A DNA stretch of 5,832 nucleotides from Paludibacteraceae bacterium. Its GTDB lineage: Bacteria > Bacteroidota > Bacteroidia > Bacteroidales > Paludibacteraceae. The notes below the pieces were generated by a model that made no database searches, was not told the DNA's origin, and saw nothing but the letters and a program-made list of their open reading frames with translations. Shown piece by piece: positions 5,827 through 5,832 of the stretch (position 1 is its first letter; every line of letters starts with the position of its first letter). Location: NCBI GenBank assembly GCA_947445425.1, contig CANFFA010000172.1:1-5832 (forward strand). The letters are read 5' to 3'. The translations under genes were made by a program, and so were the position numbers.

Positions 5827-5832
5827 AGGCCG

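Larger units (their letters stand above)
5686..5832. mobile_element. Possible insertion-sequence end or rearranged junction
   Basis: The PEGA repeat being encoded stops matching its family at about 5680. From there the DNA reads TGCTACTCCCCAATGTTA then GGACAA (5686-5709). The TG start, the C-run and the following ..GTT.GGACA resemble terminal inverted repeats of IS3-family elements. The remaining bases to the window edge contain two inverted repeats and no recognisable protein. Only one end would be inside the window, so neither a partner repeat nor a target duplication can be seen and the exact boundary is uncertain (5678-5690). Another kind of repeat or rearrangement is equally possible. 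Confidence 0.35.

Noticed and set aside
5701..5832. Minus-strand open frame of 43 codons, open at the window edge and ending at a TAA complementary to 5701-5703.
   Set aside because: The translation (including FFELAWWRLQKLF) matches no transposase or other family I recognise, and it runs straight through the long hairpin. It could be the end of a protein from an element to the right, but there is not enough sequence to support that.

Overview
This window looks like chromosomal DNA from a member of the Bacteroidetes (Bacteroidota). The DNA is AT-rich and Shine-Dalgarno sequences are not obvious. One promoter matches the Bacteroidetes -33/-7 pattern (TTTG / TAnnTTTG). The protein content (WG repeats, FISUMP and PEGA domains, short-signal lipoproteins) is typical of that phylum. 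Genus cannot be told from the sequence. All recognisable genes lie on the + strand.

Layout. (1) Bases 2-169 are the 3' end of a WG-repeat protein. It is followed by an AT-rich palindrome and a good intrinsic terminator (246-272). (2) A gene-free stretch of about 350 bases carries a Bacteroidetes-type promoter (376-410). It drives a secreted or lipid-anchored protein (526-2022) with a Pro-rich linker and a C-terminal transglutaminase-like Cys-His-Asp triad. (3) 2093-3514 encodes a secreted protein with a conserved N-terminal module, a PEGA-like domain and a C-terminal FISUMP domain. (4) Five bases later, 3520-4239 encodes a small lipoprotein with an Asp-rich GDLDGD loop and a CCPS motif. (5) 4305-5726 encodes a paralogue of gene 3. 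It has the same N-terminal module (about 70% identical over 132 residues by eye, no gaps), followed by four complete PEGA repeats and a fifth that stops half-way. (6) The last ~150 bases do not resemble the rest of the locus. They contain a CTCCCCAATGTTAGGACA-like sequence reminiscent of an IS3-family terminus and two inverted repeats, one of them 62 nt long. I infer that the gene at 4305 was cut by an insertion or rearrangement near 5680.

Taken together, genes 2-5 look like an envelope locus: every product has an export signal and none is a recognisable metabolic enzyme. The transglutaminase-like protein could process or cross-link envelope proteins. The two N-module proteins look like a common exported platform carrying different C-terminal domains (FISUMP or PEGA arrays). 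This functional link is inferred from gene order and domain types only. I see no RNA genes, CRISPR array, replication origin or complete mobile element.
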